A stretch of DNA of 64,000 nucleotides from Symbiodinium natans. Its lineage: Eukaryota; Sar; Dinophyceae; Suessiales; Symbiodiniaceae. Position numbers and translations under genes: made by a program. Location: the NCBI GenBank assembly GCA_905221605.1, contig CAJNDS010002251.1, positions 345,001-409,000 on the forward strand, written 5' to 3'. Numbering within the stretch: position 1 is the stretch's first letter; every line of letters starts with the position of its first letter. A model generated the notes under the pieces. That model worked only from the letters and a program-made list of their open reading frames with translations, had not been told where the DNA came from and made no database searches. Below are positions 1-10,215 of the stretch, in pieces.

Positions 1-890
1 AAGAAAACACGGAAGCCCAAACATCCACCCTCAGCACCGGGCGAATGGAGAATCAAGGATCTTAAGGATCTTCTGCTCGTCGAAGACATGAGGCCTCGAA
101 TAGGTTCTGTTTCTGCTCTAAGGGTTTCCGTGTCTAGTTTTACACTGGCATGCTTGTTATTTGTCCTGCTATACTTGCTGGGATAAGGCCCTCGCCATAT
201 CTCGGAATTGCTGGTCTGTTGCACCCTTCCTGCTACACCTGGCGCTGCGTCCAAGGAGCAGCTTGAGGTTTTCGGCGAGGACCGTAAGCGTAATTGTTTG
301 GCATGTGTATGTTCTAGTATTATGCTGTAGGAGAATACTTCGTTGTGCTTTGTTGTGCTTAGTTATACTTTAGTCGAAGTGTGAAGATTGCAGCGCACGG
401 TGTCTGAGCAAAAACAGCTAAGTTTGTCCGAGAAAGTCTGCGAGGGTGGCACGACGTAAATAGAAGGGGAGGGAGGACTTGGTTCACGGCCCACGCGAAG
501 CCATTGTTATGAGACACAGCAGAATCTGCACAAAATGGAATACTAATTTCGTTTCAGTGACGAGGGGAAACAATCAGACCAACACATCCTGGGACATGGA
601 GACAAGCTCTTGCTCCGCCCAGGCTGCTCCCTGGGTTCATGCTTTGGGCAAGCTCAACACTAGGCTTCACGTGAAGGGCAGATTCCCAGCAAAGCGCAGG
701 CATGGTTGGAGGGTTCAAAAAGTTTCTGATGCGACATGAGCTTCTTCAAGCCCGATGTTTTGACTTGAGAACCCAAAGACAGCACCACCAGCTTAGCCCT
801 CCCTGACTCCTGGCCGACGGCTGCTCTCCTCGGCCGCGAGGAGGCTGAACAAGCCCTGCAAGCAAGTACTTAGGCAGCAATCAATTCAAC
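1..890. other. Unique sequence, no gene recognised
   Basis: This stretch has no telomeric array and no foldback element that I recognise. Open frames at 161-373 and 479-739 on the plus strand have unbiased composition and no motif, so I do not call them genes. Confidence 0.4.
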
Positions 891-900
891 GCTGTGTGTC

Positions 901-992
901 CTACGGCTTGGCCCCCACGGATTTCGGCATCTCGCTGACGCCGTCCACGAAGAGCGAGATGTGCTCTGGACTCAGTCCCAGAGTTGGCCGAC
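901..992 (-). CDS. Terminal exon-like segment, unknown protein
   Basis: Read on the minus strand from an AG at GATCAG, 30 codons run to a TAG stop at 901-903, and the last part reads SPEHISLFVDGVSEMPKSVG. Third positions are mostly G or C and the peptide has a normal amino-acid mix, unlike the repeat frames around it. The proposed exon starts with two bases of a split codon (phase 1). I do not recognise the protein. A second coding-looking stretch (about 1026-1105, same strand, containing EVGRQLAHTASVNIF) may be an upstream exon, but I could not connect the two in phase. Confidence 0.35.
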
Positions 993-999
993 CTGATCT

Positions 1000-1690
1000 T
1001 CGAAGGCCGCCGGTAAGGACTAAATCGCGTGGCGCCGAGGCTGAAAATATTCACTGACGCCGTGTGAGCGAGTTGCCTTCCCACTTCCGGCGACGCCACC
1101 GACACTTGACCCTTTGCCTTTACCCCATGCCCTGGACTAACCCTGTTTTGGGTTTTAGTCGTTAGGGTTTAAGGTTGGTGTTTGGGATGCTTTAACAAAA
1201 TCGGAGTCATAACAAAACTGTGGCTGCTGGGCTCCCTAGCGACGAGGGCGATCTGCCATGAGGAGGCCACTTCTGCATGCCTCTGCTCATTACATGTTGC
1301 TTAATCCTGTGTTTAAGCGACAGGCGTCATGAAGGCCTCAGGCTACTGCTGGGAGACACAGTGCAGTTGCCCGTCTGTGGCAAAGCGATACCTAGTACAA
1401 ACACCGACGCCCTTACACGTCCGATTTTAGTCCCTTGAATAATGTACCCAGGAGGTGAGCGGAAGTTTTTGGGAGATTTGAATTTTAGATGATCGCCGAT
1501 TTCGAAAATAAACACTATTTTAGCTGGCCCCCCCCCCCCCCCCCCTCTTTGCTTGCGCCGAAGGTGGTCCGCGTGTGGAGATCCCTTATTCGAGTACTGA
1601 AGTTATCATAAACAAGGCCAATATCCGCTGGCTTGTGCAGGACGAGCCCACTCTTGTCGTACGTGCGCATGGGCTGGGCGTTCCGCTTTT
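1000..1690. other. Non-coding stretch with poly-C tract
   Basis: Apart from the possible exon near 1026-1105 I see no gene. A run of 18 C lies at 1528-1545. A 62-codon minus-strand frame at 1327-1515 has no recognisable feature. Confidence 0.3.
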
Positions 1691-2028
1691 TTAGGGTCTT
1701 GGGTTTAAGGTCTAGGGTTCAGGGTTTAGGGTCTGGGCGTGGGTTTAGGGTTTAGGGTTTAGGGTTTAGGGTTTAGGGTTTAGGGTTTAGGGTTTAGGGT
1801 TTAGGGTTTAGGGTTTAGGGTTTAGGGTTTGGGTTTGGTTTAGGGTTTAGGGTTTAAGGTTTAGGGTTTAGGGTTTAGGGTTCAGCGTCCAGGGTTTAGG
1901 GTGTAGGGATTGGGTTTAGGGTTTTGGGTGTAGGGTGTAGGGTCTGGGGTTTAGGGTTTAGGGTTTAATTCGGGTTTAGGGTGTAGGGTGTAGGGATTGG
2001 GTTTAGGCTTTAGGGGGTAGGGTTCAGG
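1690..2028 (+). repeat. Interstitial telomeric array (TTTAGGG), degenerate ends
   Basis: A core of about 14 perfect TTTAGGG units near 1742-1827 is followed by drifting variants (GGGTGTAGGG, GGGTTCAGGG). Confidence 0.95.
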
Positions 2029-2106
2029 GTCTTAGGGGACATGGTTTCCCCAACTGATCTCGCAAGCGAGATGCCCGTTTCCCGGGCGTAGGCATCCTCG
2101 CTCCAT

Positions 2107-2195
2107 CGGAGCCACAGCATCCCCAGCACAACAGTGCCTTAGGGTTTAGGGTTTAGGGTTTAGGGTTTAGGGGTTTACGGTTGAGGGTTTAGGGA
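2107..2195 (+). repeat. Short telomeric array
   Basis: About five TTTAGGG units then degenerate units. It follows a GC-rich 100-bp unique islet (2030-2130) that I could not read convincingly as coding on either strand. Confidence 0.9.
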
Positions 2196-2389
2196 TTGTA
2201 AGCCTTGAACCCTAAAACCCGGGATTGCGTGCAAAGGGCTGTTGAGTTCACAGGGCTTCGAACACCTAAGATTCCCAACTTCTTGAGTGTTTGGGGTTTT
2301 ATCTCAGGTACCCTCTCAAGACAAGAGCCAGAAGCATCTTGCTGGAGGAGAGCAACCCAACACATATTAGGGGGTTCCAGAAATTAGGG

Positions 2390-2495
2390 GTACCTTATGG
2401 GGGGGTCCTTACTATAAGGGAATCCTACCATTTGGGGGGGGTGGGGGGGGGGTTCTATTTTAGGCGCCCCCTTTTCGCAAACCCCCATGGTATGC
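2390..2495. mobile_element. Foldback family G copy
   Basis: It shares an ATAAGGGAATCCTACCATTTGGGG-like core and an AAACCCCCATGG-like end with copies near 33748-33865, 41290-41390 and 54058-54130. This copy is expanded by G runs in the middle. Confidence 0.5.
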
Positions 2496-2644
2496 CCAAA
2501 CCCCTAAACCCTAAAACCCTAAACCCTATTTTCGTAAACCCCCATTTCTTCAAGAAGGCTCCTTTCAGCAAGCTCTGCTACTGGGGCCTGCCATCGGGCT
2601 TTGGGGAGGCTTTTGAGGCATAAAACATCTTGCCAAGGCCTCAG

Positions 2645-2730
2645 CCTAGGGTTTAGAGTTTAGGGTTTAGGGTTTAGGGTTTAGGGTTTAGGGTTTAGGG
2701 TTTGGGGTTTAGGGCTTAGGGTTTAGGGTC
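2645..2730 (+). repeat. Telomeric array
   Basis: About ten TTTAGGG or near units. A run of about 19 C lies about 90 bases downstream, near 2817. Confidence 0.9.
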
Positions 2731-3029
2731 TGCTCTTTACTTACCACACGGGTAGTTCTCTAAATGATGTTTCTTTCTGGGCACCCTAAAGATCTACGGT
2801 ATCTAGAATGAGGGCGCCCCCCCCCCCCCCCCCCCCCGCCCCGCCAAAAACAAATTCTTAGAGCACTACCCGCATCCACAAGTAATACCCAGCCACTAGC
2901 GCAGGGGGTACTCACAGAAAAGGCCACAACTTCGAGAACTCTTCGTTCTAGGTAGCCCAGCGAGAGTACGATGCGAAGAGTTAGAGTTTCGCGTTTAGGG
3001 TTTAGGGTATAGGGTTAAGGGTTAGGGGG

Positions 3030-3125
3030 TTTAGGGTCACTAAGGGTACCCGTTTGGTAGCGTTTCTAAGGAGGCCTAGAACCCAAAAAAGGGCAAGTGG
3101 GCACCACTGGGCTACCAAGGTTAAC
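3030..3125. mobile_element. Foldback family D copy, partial
   Basis: The right arm GGGCACCACTGGGCTACC and the adjacent CCCAAAAAAGGG core match family D copies at 9296-9402, 29405-29490 and 42262-42373. The left arm is degraded. Confidence 0.45.
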
Positions 3126-3524
3126 TCTACTGAGCTTGGAACCCTCGCAAAAAGGATAATGCTAGCTGTTTCTTAGGAATTAAAGTACCCAAAGAAAAAA
3201 AAAACAACAACTTTTTTCGAGTATCTCTAAGTTAAATCTAGCGGCAGATGAGGCAGATGAGGAAGCCGCTCACGTCCTTTGGGATGCAGGGTGCTGAGGT
3301 TTGGCCACGAGCCCGGGACAAGTCCCCAGGGTTTAGGGTTTAGGGTTTAGGGTTTAGGGAGAACCACAAAAGCCCCAGAAGGTCTCTAGGGGAGGGGGAG
3401 TGAGTTGGAGTTCCCCATTGCTGCTAAAGTTCCGGTCGGGCGTAGGGCCTTAAAGTCTTGAGGATGTCGGTCTTTGAACCTCTGGACTATAAGCCCTGAA
3501 GCCCTGTAAATCCCATTCAACCCG

Positions 3525-3818
3525 AAACCCTAAACCCTAAACCCTAAACCCTACACCCTAAATCCTAAACCCTAAACCCTAAATCCCATTCGACCTTCAA
3601 CCAGCCCCAGCCTTGCCAGCCAGGTAGGCCTACTACGGGGTACTTAACCCCCAAAAACCCAAGACCGCTTCAGAAACCAAGGGGTTATGATGGCATGGCT
3701 TGGTTTAGGTTTAGGGTTTAGGGTTTAGGGTTTAGGGTTTAGGGTTTAGGGTTTAGGGTTTAGGGTTTAGGGTTTAGGGTTTAGGGTTTAGGGTTTAGGG
3801 TTTAGGGTTTAGGGTTTA
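3525..3818. repeat. Two telomeric arrays in opposite orientation
   Basis: CCCTAAA units at about 3525-3590 and about 16 TTTAGGG units at about 3705-3818 face each other across a roughly 110-bp spacer, giving a large inverted repeat. Confidence 0.9.
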
Positions 3819-3918
3819 GAAAAAAGGATGAGAGTGAGCAGAGAGTTCTCCTCCTTCCGTTGCCTCGGCTGGGGGGTTGGCAAGGGTTGGGGGAACTTAG
3901 CGACGCATCACCCTTCAG

Positions 3919-4345
3919 GCTTAGGGTTTAGGGTTTCGGGTTTAGGGTTTAGGGTTTAGGGTTTAAGGTTTAGGGTTTAGGGTCCGCCGACCCTGGCGGC
4001 GTGTTGGATGGGAAAAGGAGGTGAAAACCTCCCTCTTTCCCTCCTTGCCCCCCCAAAACGTGGGGGGGGGGGGGGGGGTAGCGGGGGGTACCCGGGCAGC
4101 TTTTCCATGGAGGGCCAGGCCACCCACACCGCATAAACTCACGGACCATACAGGCGGTTTGGCACAGGACATAGGTATGAAAAAAAACCCGCCCGCCGAA
4201 CCCCCCTCCAACCCCCTCCCCCCTACCCCCCCCCCTACCCCCCCTACCCCCCCCTTCCCGGTTGCTGACCGACGCAACACCTCCTGTTTGGGTCCTGGTG
4301 CTACCCCCTACCCCCCCCCCCCCCCAACGTCTCACAGAGGCTCAA
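3919..4345. repeat. Telomeric array then G/C-run low-complexity sequence
   Basis: TTTAGGG units at 3925-3984 are followed by long G runs (near 4061-4078) and CCCCTACC-type simple repeats. Open frames of 105-121 codons here are glycine/proline products of low complexity, so I reject them as genes. Confidence 0.8.
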
Positions 4346-4620
4346 GCAAATCAACTTTTGGCATCCTTTGAGCTGACGAGCGCGTTTAAACCTTTCAACT
4401 ATGCTCCAGCGGGGTCGGCGGCTTGAGCCGGAGGCTCTTAAATTTAGGGTGTGGGGTTTGGAGTTTCGGGTTTGGGGTTTGGCGTAGAGAGTTGTAGGAT
4501 TTGCATGGACTAGAGCTTCACGGCTCAGCTAGACCTCCGGAGTATCCATCACAGTGGCCATTTTGCAACTGATTGGAGGGGCCTCTCTCATAGGATCCCA
4601 AGAGCCTCCCCCCCCCCCCC

Positions 4621-4697
4621 CGTTTAGGGTTTAGGTTTAGGGTTTAGGGTTTAGGGTTTAGGGTTTAGGGTTTAGGGTTTAGGGTTTAGGGTTTCCC
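4621..4697 (+). repeat. Telomeric array bracketed by C runs
   Basis: About ten TTTAGGG units lie directly between runs of 13 or more C on both sides. Confidence 0.9.
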
Positions 4698-4775
4698 CCC
4701 CCCCCCCCCAAGACCTAACGCAAATGTTGTTGGGACCCTTTTTGGGGAAGGTTGGGACCCCTCTACGACAATAAG

Positions 4776-4879
4776 TTGGGATAGTTCCCCCCCCTATTCT
4801 AGTAGGGGGGGGGGGGGGGGGGGTACGAGAATCCCTACTAAGGACTGTTAGTACAAGGGGGGCACATCATGATCCCAAA
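4776..4879. mobile_element. Foldback family B copy, diverged
   Basis: The left arm begins TTGGGATAGTTCCCCC and the right arm ends with GGACTGTTAGTACAAGGGGG then GATCCCAA. A run of about 19 G lies between the arms. Confidence 0.55.
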
Positions 4880-5033
4880 CTATAAGTGCTGTTGCTATAG
4901 GCGCGCTGGGGTTTTCGGTACACCGGAGATAAATCCTCCCTGGGACCCTCTTTGCCTACAGCCTTTAAGGGCTACACCTACGAATGAAGGGTAGCTACTA
5001 CTATTATCTGTAGGTAAACGGAGTCCCAGGTAA

Positions 5034-5115
5034 ATCCCTAAACCCTAAACCCTAAACCCTAAACCCTAAACCCTAAACCCTAAACCCCAAACCCCAAACC
5101 CTAAACCCTAAACCC
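5034..5115 (-). repeat. Telomeric array (CCCTAAA)
   Basis: About eleven CCCTAAA or CCCCAAA units. Confidence 0.95.
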
Positions 5116-5140
5116 CCTGAAACCTTCAAGCCCCCTTAAA

Positions 5141-5200
5141 ATGGCAACAGCCCTGAGCCAAAAGAGGGGAGACCCAGCTCGCGGGAAGCGTTTCGGATGA
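5141..5200 (+). CDS. Tiny ORF between array and minisatellite
   Basis: ATG then 18 codons and TGA (MATALSQKRGDPARGKRFG). It is a GC-richer islet between the telomeric array and the 40-bp minisatellite. It may be a start exon or chance; no family recognised. Confidence 0.15.
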   Translation: MATALSQKRGDPARGKRFG

Positions 5201-5204
5201 GAAG

Positions 5205-5775
5205 ATGTAATCCCTTAAAGGGGTTTATAAAGAGGTGCCCTACTATGTAATCCCTTAAAGGGGTATATAAAGAGGTACCCTACTATCTAATCCCTTAAAG
5301 GGGTATAGAAAGAGGTACCCTACTATGTAATCCCTTAAAGGGTATATAAAGAGGTACCCTACTATTTTAAATGGGTATATAAAGAGGTACCCTACTATAT
5401 AATCCCTTAAAGGGTATATAGGGGCCCTAATCCCTTAAAGGGGTATATAAAGAGGTACCCTACTATATAATCCCTTAAAAGGGGTATATAAAGAGGTGCC
5501 CTACTATATAATCCCTTAAAGTATATAAAGAGGTACCCTACTATATAATCGCTTAAAGGGTATATAGGGCCCTCATCCCTTCAAGGGGTATATAAAGAGG
5601 TACCCTACTACGTATAGAAAGAGGTACCCTACTATATAATCCCTTAAAGGGGTATAGAAAGAGGTACCCTACTATATAACCCCTTAAAGGGTATATAGGG
5701 CCCTAATTCCTTAAAGGTGTATATAAAGAGGTACCCTACTATATAATCCCTTAAAGGGTATATGGGACCCGAATT
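5205..5775. repeat. 40-bp minisatellite, about 13 copies
   Basis: The unit is built from AATCCCTTAAAGGGGTATAT followed by AAAGAGGTACCCTACTATAT. Several copies are shortened, and some carry a TATAGGGCCCTAATCC variant in place of the second half. The inner CCCTTAAAGGG and GGTACC are palindromic. Confidence 0.95.
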
Positions 5776-5797
5776 CCCTCATTCCCTACTCAGAATT

Positions 5798-5895
5798 ATA
5801 CCCAAAGGCTCCTATGTAGTACGTTTTTGTGCTAGTAGACAAGAATTCCCTGTAACCAACCCAAAAAGGACCTACATTAGAACCCTGTAGAGTCT
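5798..5895. mobile_element. Foldback family E copy
   Basis: It starts TACCCAAAGGCTCCTATGTA and keeps the inner AATTCCCTGTAACCAACCC and AGGACCTACATTAGA blocks seen at 9035-9140 and 17215-17290. The right arm is weak. The complete form is at 23517-23717. Confidence 0.5.
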
Positions 5896-6029
5896 AGCTT
5901 TCATCTCGCTGACTGCCTCTGTTAAGCCGATGGGGGGGGGGGGGGGGGCCCTAACTAGGGTTTATAACGGTTTAGGGGTGTTTGTGGGGACTCTCCCAGC
6001 CCGGGCAATCGAACGCAAGAGATACTAAG

Positions 6030-6125
6030 ATGGCCCTTAAAGCCCTCAAAAAAAGACTCCTAGATATAGTCCTCTTAAACCCTAAACCCCCAACATACAA
6101 TGTCCCAAGGGCCTACCGAGGGTAA
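6030..6125. mobile_element. Foldback family F copy
   Basis: Ends are GATGGCCCTTAAAGCCCTC and CCCAAGGGCCTACCGAG, with the conserved inner GTCCTCTTAAACCC. Related copies lie at 25585-25685, 41640-41750, 44430-44525 and 48752-48890. Confidence 0.55.
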
Positions 6126-6134
6126 GGCAGGCCT

Positions 6135-6240
6135 TGAGAGTAACTTAGGAATAAACAGGGTACCCTTCTTGGACTAAAGGGGGCTGTAAGGGAACCTAAA
6201 CCCTAAAGAAAGGGAACAAGGGCCTACTCTGTATCCTAGT
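6135..6240. mobile_element. Foldback family C copy
   Basis: The GAGTAACTTAGGAATAAACA start, GGGAACCTAAACCC middle and GGGCCTACTCTGTATCCTAG end match copies at 8645, 15328, 29183, 55978 and 61358. Confidence 0.55.
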
Positions 6241-6242
6241 AG

Positions 6243-6330
6243 CCCTAAACCCTAAACCCTAAACCCTAAACCCTAAACCCTAAACCCTAAACCCTAAACC
6301 CTAAACCCTAAACCCTACACCCCAAACCCT
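6243..6330 (-). repeat. Telomeric array (CCCTAAA)
   Basis: About twelve units, starting directly after the family C element. Confidence 0.95.
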
Positions 6331-6384
6331 AAAAAAAAGGCATAAGGGCATCCTCTGGATTCTAGAGGCTAAGGCAGGTGACAG

Positions 6385-6466
6385 CTTCGGAGGCAGCCCG
6401 CGCGTTGGGAAGATGTCGACGCCGGTGCGTCGGCTCGCGACGCGCATGGCCCTTCGCACCTCGCAG
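6385..6466 (+). CDS. Exon-like islet, unknown protein
   Basis: A GC-rich islet between two telomeric arrays. After an AG at ACAG, 82 bases read in one frame (includes VGKMSTPVRRLATRMALRTS) and end CAG followed by GTCTAGGGTTTAGGG, so the telomeric array would supply the 5' splice site. It starts with one base of a split codon and ends in phase 0. A minus-strand reading is less protein-like. Function unknown; it may belong with the islet at 7108-7173, whose start phase agrees. Confidence 0.4.
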
Positions 6467-6562
6467 GTCTAGGGTTTAGGGTTTAGGGTTTGGGTTTAGG
6501 CTTTAGGCTTTAGGGTTTAGGGTTTAGGGTTTGGGGTTTGGGGTTTGGGGTTTAGGGTTTCC
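6467..6562 (+). repeat. Telomeric array with TTTGGGG tail
   Basis: Mixed TTTAGGG and TTTGGGG units, starting at the end of the preceding exon-like islet. Confidence 0.9.
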
Positions 6563-6626
6563 GACCCCCCAGAACCGACCTCCCATGGATGCGAAAACTC
6601 TAAGCCAGAATACTTGAAACCCCTAC

Positions 6627-6720
6627 TTTGGGATGTTCCCCCTTGTACTACCAGTTCTTAATAAGGATGCTAGTACCCCCTATTATAATCCCTATTAAGG
6701 ACTGCTAGTAGAAGGGGGTC
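6627..6720. mobile_element. Foldback family B copy
   Basis: TTTGGGATGTTCCCCC left arm and CTATTAAGGACTGCTAGTAG then AAGGGGG right arm; the outer end of the right arm is lost. Confidence 0.6.
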
Positions 6721-6984
6721 TTGAAACCCTAAACCCCAAAACTCTGCAGCAGCCCCTCTTGCGGGCTCAGGGGTTTTGAAGAGGGGCTCAGGTTTCGGGC
6801 TCAGGGTTTGGGATTCTAGGTTTTTCACAGGGGGGGTTTGCACTGGAACCCCCACCCCCGACCATAACCAGCAACCCCCGAAGCCCACAGCCTCAAGGCT
6901 CTGGGGGTTAGGGTTTCGGGTTCACTCAGCGCGGGGGGGCAGGGGGGGGGGGCAGGGGCTCTGACTCTGACACCCTTGCCCTAA

Positions 6985-7078
6985 CCCTAAACCCTAAACC
7001 CTGAACCCTAAACCCTAAACCCTAAACCCTAAACCTTAAACCCTAAACCCTAAACCCTAAACCCTGCCGAAACCCTAA
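6985..7078 (-). repeat. Telomeric array (CCCTAAA)
   Basis: About thirteen units with a few point variants. Confidence 0.95.
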
Positions 7079-7107
7079 ACCCCAATCCAAAACAGCCCTC
7101 AAAGCAG

Positions 7108-7173
7108 GACCAAGTCAGGGCCGTGAACGTCGCGGCATGGCTCGTGAGTGTTCCACTCAATGCTGGCCTGAAG
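7108..7173 (+). CDS. Exon-like islet, unknown protein
   Basis: After CAAAGCAG, 22 codons read DQVRAVNVAAWLVSVPLNAG and end CTGAAG. The start is in phase 0, matching the end phase of the islet at 6385-6466. The next bases are GCTGGC, so a GC donor, or a GT about ten bases further on, would be needed. The peptide is hydrophobic and balanced. Function unknown. Confidence 0.35.
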
Positions 7174-8279
7174 GCTGGCTGGTTCTTAGTAGGGAAGGAG
7201 GGAAGTGTAGGGTTTAGGCTTTAGGGTTCAAGGATGATTAAGGTTTAGGCTTTAGGGTTCAGGACCCTCATCATAAGGGTATCAATAGGGCCCTCATTCC
7301 CTCATTCCCTACCAAAACCCAGGGGGAAGGAGTGCCAACTTCTTGTCGGCAGCTCGACAAGTTATTAATCACTTTTTGCGGAGGTCCCTTGCACAACCCA
7401 AGGGCCCATACCCAAGCGCCCATGCTTCAGAACCCTTTAAAGGAGGTAAAGGACCACCTTGAGGGACCGTGTAACTACCCTTAGAGGAACAGGCCCCCCC
7501 ACCCTCCCTATATTGCACCTAAGTACATCACGAGCTCGGGCACGGTTTAGGGTTTAGGGTTTATGGTTTAGGGGTTTAGGGGTTTATGGGGTTTATGGGT
7601 TTAGGGTTAAGGTTTTGGGCCACCGCGGATACCCAAATAGCCAAAGCAAGCCTTCTCTTTCCACTTTAGAGGGTCTTCTATCCTGAAAAACATATAGCCA
7701 ATGCCCACAAGCCCATTTAAGGGCTTAGGTTCAGGGTTTGGGATTCAGGGTTCTATGTGTATGGCTTCTGGTTTTGGCCGCAGGGCTATCGGTGCGTGCA
7801 ATTGAGCCAGCCAGCAAGCAATCCACCTGGCAGATTCTAAGTCCGAAAGCCTAACCCTAAACCCTAAACCCTCAACCCTGAGAAGCCTTTTCGCTACGAA
7901 GCTTGTACTTATCAGCCCCAACAACCCCAAAGCCCTAATGCCATCAACATTCGTCAACCTTCCAGAGAAGACCCTACCGGAAGAACCCAAAAACCTACTT
8001 TTTGTAGGTTGCCTGAGAATCCTTGCAATCACCAAAATAAATTTTGGGTGCTTGAGGTAAACCCCAAAGCCCCCCAAACCCCAGCAAGACCCAAACCCTA
8101 AACCCTAAGCCCTGCTGCTGGCAGTCCTCTTCTTGGCTACCCTAGTGAGTTTTGCTCTTCTTTTTTCTTTTTTTTGGGGGGGGGGGGGGTTTAGGGTTTA
8201 GGGGTTTAGGGTTTAGGGAAACTAAGGTTTAGGGTTCTAGCCCTAAACCCCAAACCCTCAACCCTGAAACACGCAAAAG

Positions 8280-8364
8280 TCCAAGAGGCGGCCCGGCGCC
8301 AGCAAAAGCGCTTGCGAGTGTCCCGACCCACCAGGCTGAGCATGAAGATCGATTCCTTCTCTAG
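8280..8364 (+). CDS. Exon-like islet, basic peptide
   Basis: After CGCAAAAG the plus strand reads QEAARRQQKRLRVSRPTRLS followed by MKIDSFS, ending next to a degenerate telomeric array. Strongly basic and helical in character. The downstream boundary is not a clear GT; an internal CACCAG|GC is an alternative. Function unknown. Confidence 0.35.
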
Positions 8365-8507
8365 GGCTTGGGGTCTAGGGTTTAGGGTTTAGGGTTTAGG
8401 GTTTAGGGTTTAGGGTTTAGGGTTTAGGGTTTAGGGTTTAGGGTTTAGGGTTTAGGGTTTAGGGTTTGGGGTTTGGGGTTTGGGGTTTGGGGTTTGGGGT
8501 TTAGGGC
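8365..8507 (+). repeat. Telomeric array ending in TTTGGGG units
   Basis: About thirteen TTTAGGG units followed by about five TTTGGGG units, showing a sharp switch of unit type. Confidence 0.95.
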
Positions 8508-8644
8508 CCAGGAGTAACCAGACTATGTAATAAGGGTACCTAGAGCCCCAAAACTGGCAAAAGGGTGCCAGAATAGTTTTTTTTTTTTTTTTTGGGGGGG
8601 GGGTTATTATAGTATAACTATAAAGGGACATCAGGGAATATCTA

Positions 8645-8755
8645 GACCCAGGAGTAACCTAGGAATGAAAAGGGTGCCCTTTCGGTTAAGGACATTATAG
8701 AAGAGCACCCCCAACCCCCAAAAAAAAATGAAATAAGGGGCCCGCTCCGGGTCGG
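8645..8755. mobile_element. Foldback family C copy
   Basis: Starts GACCCAGGAGTAACCTAGGA and ends GGGTCGGGTCCTAGAC; the ends are imperfect inverted repeats. Confidence 0.55.
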
Positions 8756-8814
8756 GTCCTAGACAGGGCTAGGCCTGTCATCCTGGTCCAACTTCTTTAT
8801 AAAACCCTATACCC

Positions 8815-8880
8815 CAAATCTTATAAACCTTAAACCCTAAACCCCAAACCCTAAACCCTAAACCCCAAACCCTAAACCCG
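8815..8880 (-). repeat. Telomeric array, mixed units
   Basis: CCCTAAA, CCCCAAA and shorter variants. Confidence 0.85.
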
Positions 8881-8958
8881 CTGCAGCAGCGGTCACTCTG
8901 GCACGAATGAGGCACCAGGGCTAGAGGGTTTAGGGTTTAGGGTTTAAGAAAGATACAG

Positions 8959-8985
8959 CGCAATCCACGATTCTATGATGCGGAG
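8959..8985 (+). CDS. Micro-exon-like islet
   Basis: Between GATACAG and a strong-looking donor GAG|GTGCGC, nine codons read RNPRFYDAE. Reading through instead gives IQRNPRFYDAEVRCWKLEL. It directly follows a short telomeric array. The short length makes chance likely. Confidence 0.25.
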
Positions 8986-9034
8986 GTGCGCTGCTGGAAG
9001 CTGGAACTTAGGGCGGGGCTGAGGGTCTTTTGGG

Positions 9035-9140
9035 GTACCCAAAGGCCCCTATGTAGAGTACATTTTTGGGGTAGTATATTGGAATTCCCTTAAACCAACC
9101 CTAGAAAACTACATACTACATTACTGTAGAGCCCTCAGGT
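9035..9140. mobile_element. Foldback family E copy
   Basis: Starts TACCCAAAGGCCCCTATGTA, keeps AATTCCCTTAAACCAACCC, and ends near ATTACTGTAGAGCCCT. Confidence 0.5.
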
Positions 9141-9295
9141 AGTTAAGAAGTTTAGCGCCTTTTGGGAGTTGTCCTAGATGAGGGTCCCTCTCGATGATGA
9201 TGGGCCCCCAATTGCGACCCACCCGTCTGGGTGCTGAGTTGGTGATTTAGATTCTGCTGGAGTAGTCATGTAGGATTCTGAGAAGACTTGGTAGC

Positions 9296-9402
9296 ACAGT
9301 AGCCATATAATCATAAGGGCACCCCTTTTTTGAGTTGGTTACTTCTTCAGCTATAAGGAACCTTGAACCACAAAAAGGAAAGGGGTACCACTGGGCTACC
9401 AA
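9296..9402. mobile_element. Foldback family D copy
   Basis: Left arm TAGCACAGTAGCCAT and right arm GGGTACCACTGGGCTACC are near-inverted repeats. The middle shares GAGTTGGTTACTTC with the copy at 42262-42373. Confidence 0.6.
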
Positions 9403-9699
9403 CCCTATCAAGGGCCTTTTTCAGGGGTTATAGGGTATAATTGCCCGTCCTGGAAGGAAAAGCCCAAAACCCGAAACCCTAATCCCTAAAATGTTTCTAT
9501 AGGGTCCCTTGTAGACCCAAATAAGGATAATACTTTATGTTTCTACAAACAAATGTCCCAAAAACCAACACCTATGGCTGGGTGGCCACGGAATCCGGGG
9601 CGTCGTCGCCCAGGTGTTGCCTCGCAGGGACTCACGGCTTGCTCCAAACGTGGAGGGTGCTGGGTTCTGAGGCTGCCCAACAACCTAGGAAACCTTCGG

Positions 9700-9770
9700 A
9701 TTTGGGGTTTATAGGGTTTAGGGTTTGGGGTTTAGGGTTTAGGGTTTAGGGTTTAGGGTTTAGGGCTTAC
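9700..9770 (+). repeat. Telomeric array
   Basis: About eight TTTAGGG units. An AT-rich patch (about 9850-10000) follows; the 77-codon frame there reflects only composition. Confidence 0.9.
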
Positions 9771-10215
9771 AAAGGAATCGAGCAGCCGACTTTGGGCCTG
9801 AGTTTGCGTGCCCTAAATAGAGGCTCCGGGTCATACTCGGAAACCAGAATGGGACACCCACAAAAACAATAGCAAAATAATCCGAATAAGAATATTTGAA
9901 TAATAGAAATAATATTAAAAAGAGTAAAAATAGTAATTTAATTGTAATAATCATACTAAACACTAATCGTTGAAACAAAAGAATAGTAAACAAAAACTCA
10001 CAAACCCTTTAGGCAACGTACCACATGCCCCAACTGCCAAAATCTAGCCAGGAGGCCAAACGAGGCGGCCGCGCGGCCGCTGGAGATTCTGCAGCTTCAA
10101 GCGCCTAAAGACACAGGACTGTTTTTTATTCTCGATTGTTTTGCTTTTTTGCGAGTGCAGGTGCGTGTGTGCATACGTTCATGTGTGCGTGGGCGGTTTC
10201 GGGGTGGGGTTTTAG

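Noticed and set aside
1020-1110. A Walker A-like GVAGSGKAT string in one minus-strand frame
   Set aside because: It lacks the Ser/Thr directly after Lys, the frame closes soon after, and the alternative frame is more protein-like.
1690-2028. A true chromosome end
   Set aside because: The array is internal, followed by unique sequence and by arrays of both orientations; nothing marks a terminus.
3963-4371. Overlapping 105-121 codon frames on both strands
   Set aside because: They are poly-Gly and poly-Pro readings of G/C runs and CCCCTACC simple sequence.
5205-5775. CRISPR-like array
   Set aside because: Units are contiguous and contain no unique spacers; the context is eukaryotic.
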